Shown here: positions 5,408-5,804 of the stretch, one piece after another
How positions within the stretch are numbered: the first letter of the stretch is position 1
Layout: each line of letters begins with the position of its first letter
Assembly: GCA_003135595.1 (NCBI GenBank)
Contig: PLCI01000030.1
Span: 1-5,804 of the forward strand
Source of the DNA: Acidimicrobiaceae bacterium
GTDB lineage: Bacteria > Actinomycetota > Acidimicrobiia > Acidimicrobiales > RAAP-2
DNA: 5,804 nt
Direction of reading: 5' to 3'
Position numbers and translations under genes: made by a program
The notes under the pieces: model-generated
What the model was told of the DNA's origin: nothing
Databases searched by the model: none
Seen by the model: the letters and a program-made list of their open reading frames with translations, nothing else

Positions 5408-5481
5408 CGCCCCCGGCAGGAGTCGAACCCGCAACCTGATGGGTAGAAACCATCTGCTCTATCCAGTTGAGCTACAGGGGC
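5408..5481 (-). tRNA. tRNA-Arg (anticodon TCT)
   Basis: On the minus strand the acceptor GCCCCTG pairs with CGGGGGC, including one T-G wobble. T8-A9 and GCTC of the D-stem follow. The anticodon stem GATGG/CCATC holds the loop TTTCTAC with anticodon TCT, which reads AGA and AGG. The T-arm has GGTTCGACTCC. The discriminator is G73. The next three bases are CCG, so CCA is not encoded and must be added by the CCA-adding enzyme, unlike the proline and histidine tRNAs here. AGA/AGG are rare codons in such GC-rich genes. Confidence 0.96.
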
Positions 5482-5489
5482 CCTGCGAA

Positions 5490-5495
5490 AGCGTA
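5490..5495 (-). promoter_or_regulatory. Putative -10 element (TACGCT) for tRNA-Arg
   Basis: TACGCT on the minus strand ends eight bases before the tRNA 5' nucleotide, so the primary transcript would begin only about two bases upstream of the mature end. No -35 hexamer at normal spacing is clear. Confidence 0.3.
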
Positions 5496-5650
5496 CCGAG
5501 GGGCACCCGTCAGTACCGTCACCTCGCGACACTCGAGGCGCATGCTGAGACGCTCAGCCGGATGCGCGCGCGACACGGGGGTAGGGGCAGAACCACGCCG
5601 GAGCAAGGGTCGCAGCGACCCGTCCAATGCACTGCCCCCCACCTGAGCCG

Positions 5651-5671
5651 CGCGAAGCCGCGCGCTTCGCG
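5651..5671. repeat. 8-bp stem-loop between the divergent tRNAs
   Basis: CGCGAAGC and GCTTCGCG form a perfect 8-bp stem around CGCGC. It is the strongest inverted repeat of the spacer. There is no T-tract on either side, so it is not a classical terminator. Confidence 0.5.
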
Positions 5672-5721
5672 ACGCCGCTACAGCTGCTCGCGCGCGACGC
5701 TGTGGCAGACTGGTACGTCCT

Positions 5722-5799
5722 GGTGGGCGTAGCTCAGAAGGTTAGAGCGCCAGGTTGTGGCCCTGGAGGCCGGGGGTTCAAGTCCCCTCGCTCACCCCA
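5722..5799 (+). tRNA. tRNA-His (anticodon GTG)
   Basis: Acceptor GTGGGCG (5723-5729) pairs with CGCTCAC (5789-5795) with one G-T wobble. The anticodon stem CCAGG/CCTGG (5750-5754, 5762-5766) encloses TTGTGGC, with anticodon GTG at 5757-5759. The T-arm has GGTTCAAGTCC. G at 5722 is the encoded G-1 and faces C73 (5796), the identity pair for histidyl-tRNA synthetase. CCA is encoded at 5797-5799. It lies complete, five bases from the window edge. A TACGTC hexamer at 5714-5719 is too close to the mature 5' end to be a confident -10. Confidence 0.96.
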
Positions 5800-5804
5800 T
5801 TGTG

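Larger units (their letters stand above)
5482..5721. other. Gene-free divergent spacer rich in inverted repeats
   Basis: This 240-bp stretch separates the divergent tRNA-Arg and tRNA-His genes. I see no ORF with a start, Shine-Dalgarno sequence and family-like protein. It holds several inverted repeats: 5522-5538 (CCTCG/CGAGG), 5544-5558 (GCTGAG/CTCAGC, 3-base loop), 5607-5621 (GGGTC/GACCC), an outer pair GGGGCAG 5584-5590 with CTGCCCC 5632-5638, and the 8-bp stem at 5651-5671. It must contain the promoters of both tRNAs and could hold a small RNA. It does not match SRP RNA, 6S RNA, tmRNA or RNase P RNA as I know them. Confidence 0.5.

Noticed and set aside
5222..5434. N-terminal extension of the methyltransferase up to 5434
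   Set aside because: It would overlap tRNA-Arg and the palindromic leader, adds Arg-rich residues with no family counterpart, and ignores the well-spaced Shine-Dalgarno sequence before GTG 5221.
5577..5671. SRP RNA or other known structural RNA in the tRNA-Arg/tRNA-His spacer
   Set aside because: The conserved GGAAG/AGCAG signature of the SRP Alu-less loop and other known cores are absent. Only generic GC stems are present.
1..5804. CRISPR array, insertion sequence, prophage or toxin-antitoxin pair
   Set aside because: No spaced repeats, terminal inverted repeats, transposase or integrase motifs, or paired small ORFs were seen.

Overview
The window is GC-rich DNA, with G/C-ending codons throughout, three probable GTG starts, and gene families typical of Actinomycetota: a mycothiol-dependent maleylpyruvate isomerase-like protein (TIGR03083 type) and a DUF5679 zinc-ribbon miniprotein. 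It is most likely the chromosome of a high-GC actinobacterium. Acidimicrobiia or a relative is possible, but the sequence alone does not settle the class. There are no insertion sequences, phage genes or CRISPR repeats. This is an ordinary chromosomal stretch punctuated by three single tRNA genes.

Layout, left to right. (1) A minus-strand MDMPI/DinB-like gene (45-881) is divergent from a 49-codon zinc-ribbon gene (985-1134, plus strand), which is short enough for gene callers to miss. The two share a 103-bp intergenic region with a TAGCGT hexamer facing each way. (2) tRNA-Pro(TGG) (1235-1311) is followed on the same strand by an MBL-fold hydrolase with a C-terminal winged-helix-like region (1389-2438). 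(3) Converging on that gene from the right is a minus-strand set: a SAM-dependent methyltransferase (5221-4385), an ABC ATPase of DrrA/NodI type (4301-3315) and an ABC-2 permease (3315-2431). The ATPase and permease overlap by one base (TGATG) and clearly form one exporter. The methyltransferase lies 83 bp upstream of the chosen ATPase start and may or may not be co-transcribed. The permease and hydrolase genes overlap tail to tail by 8 bp inside a perfect palindrome that supplies both stop codons. (4) On the right, tRNA-Arg(TCT) (minus) and tRNA-His(GTG) (plus) diverge around a 240-bp gene-free stretch rich in inverted repeats.

How the genes might work together. The only firm functional unit is the two-component ABC exporter. 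The methyltransferase has its own putative leader, with a strong Shine-Dalgarno sequence and a 14-bp GTGCAC-centred palindrome; a second GTGCAC-centred palindrome lies further upstream. This points to local regulation. A methyltransferase beside a drug-type exporter could fit modification plus efflux of a small molecule, but that is inference. Nothing here proves a new system. The most useful points are the missed zinc-ribbon gene, the putative operator region, the shared-stop palindrome, and the recurrent TANNNT hexamers that suggest leaderless or nearly leaderless transcripts.
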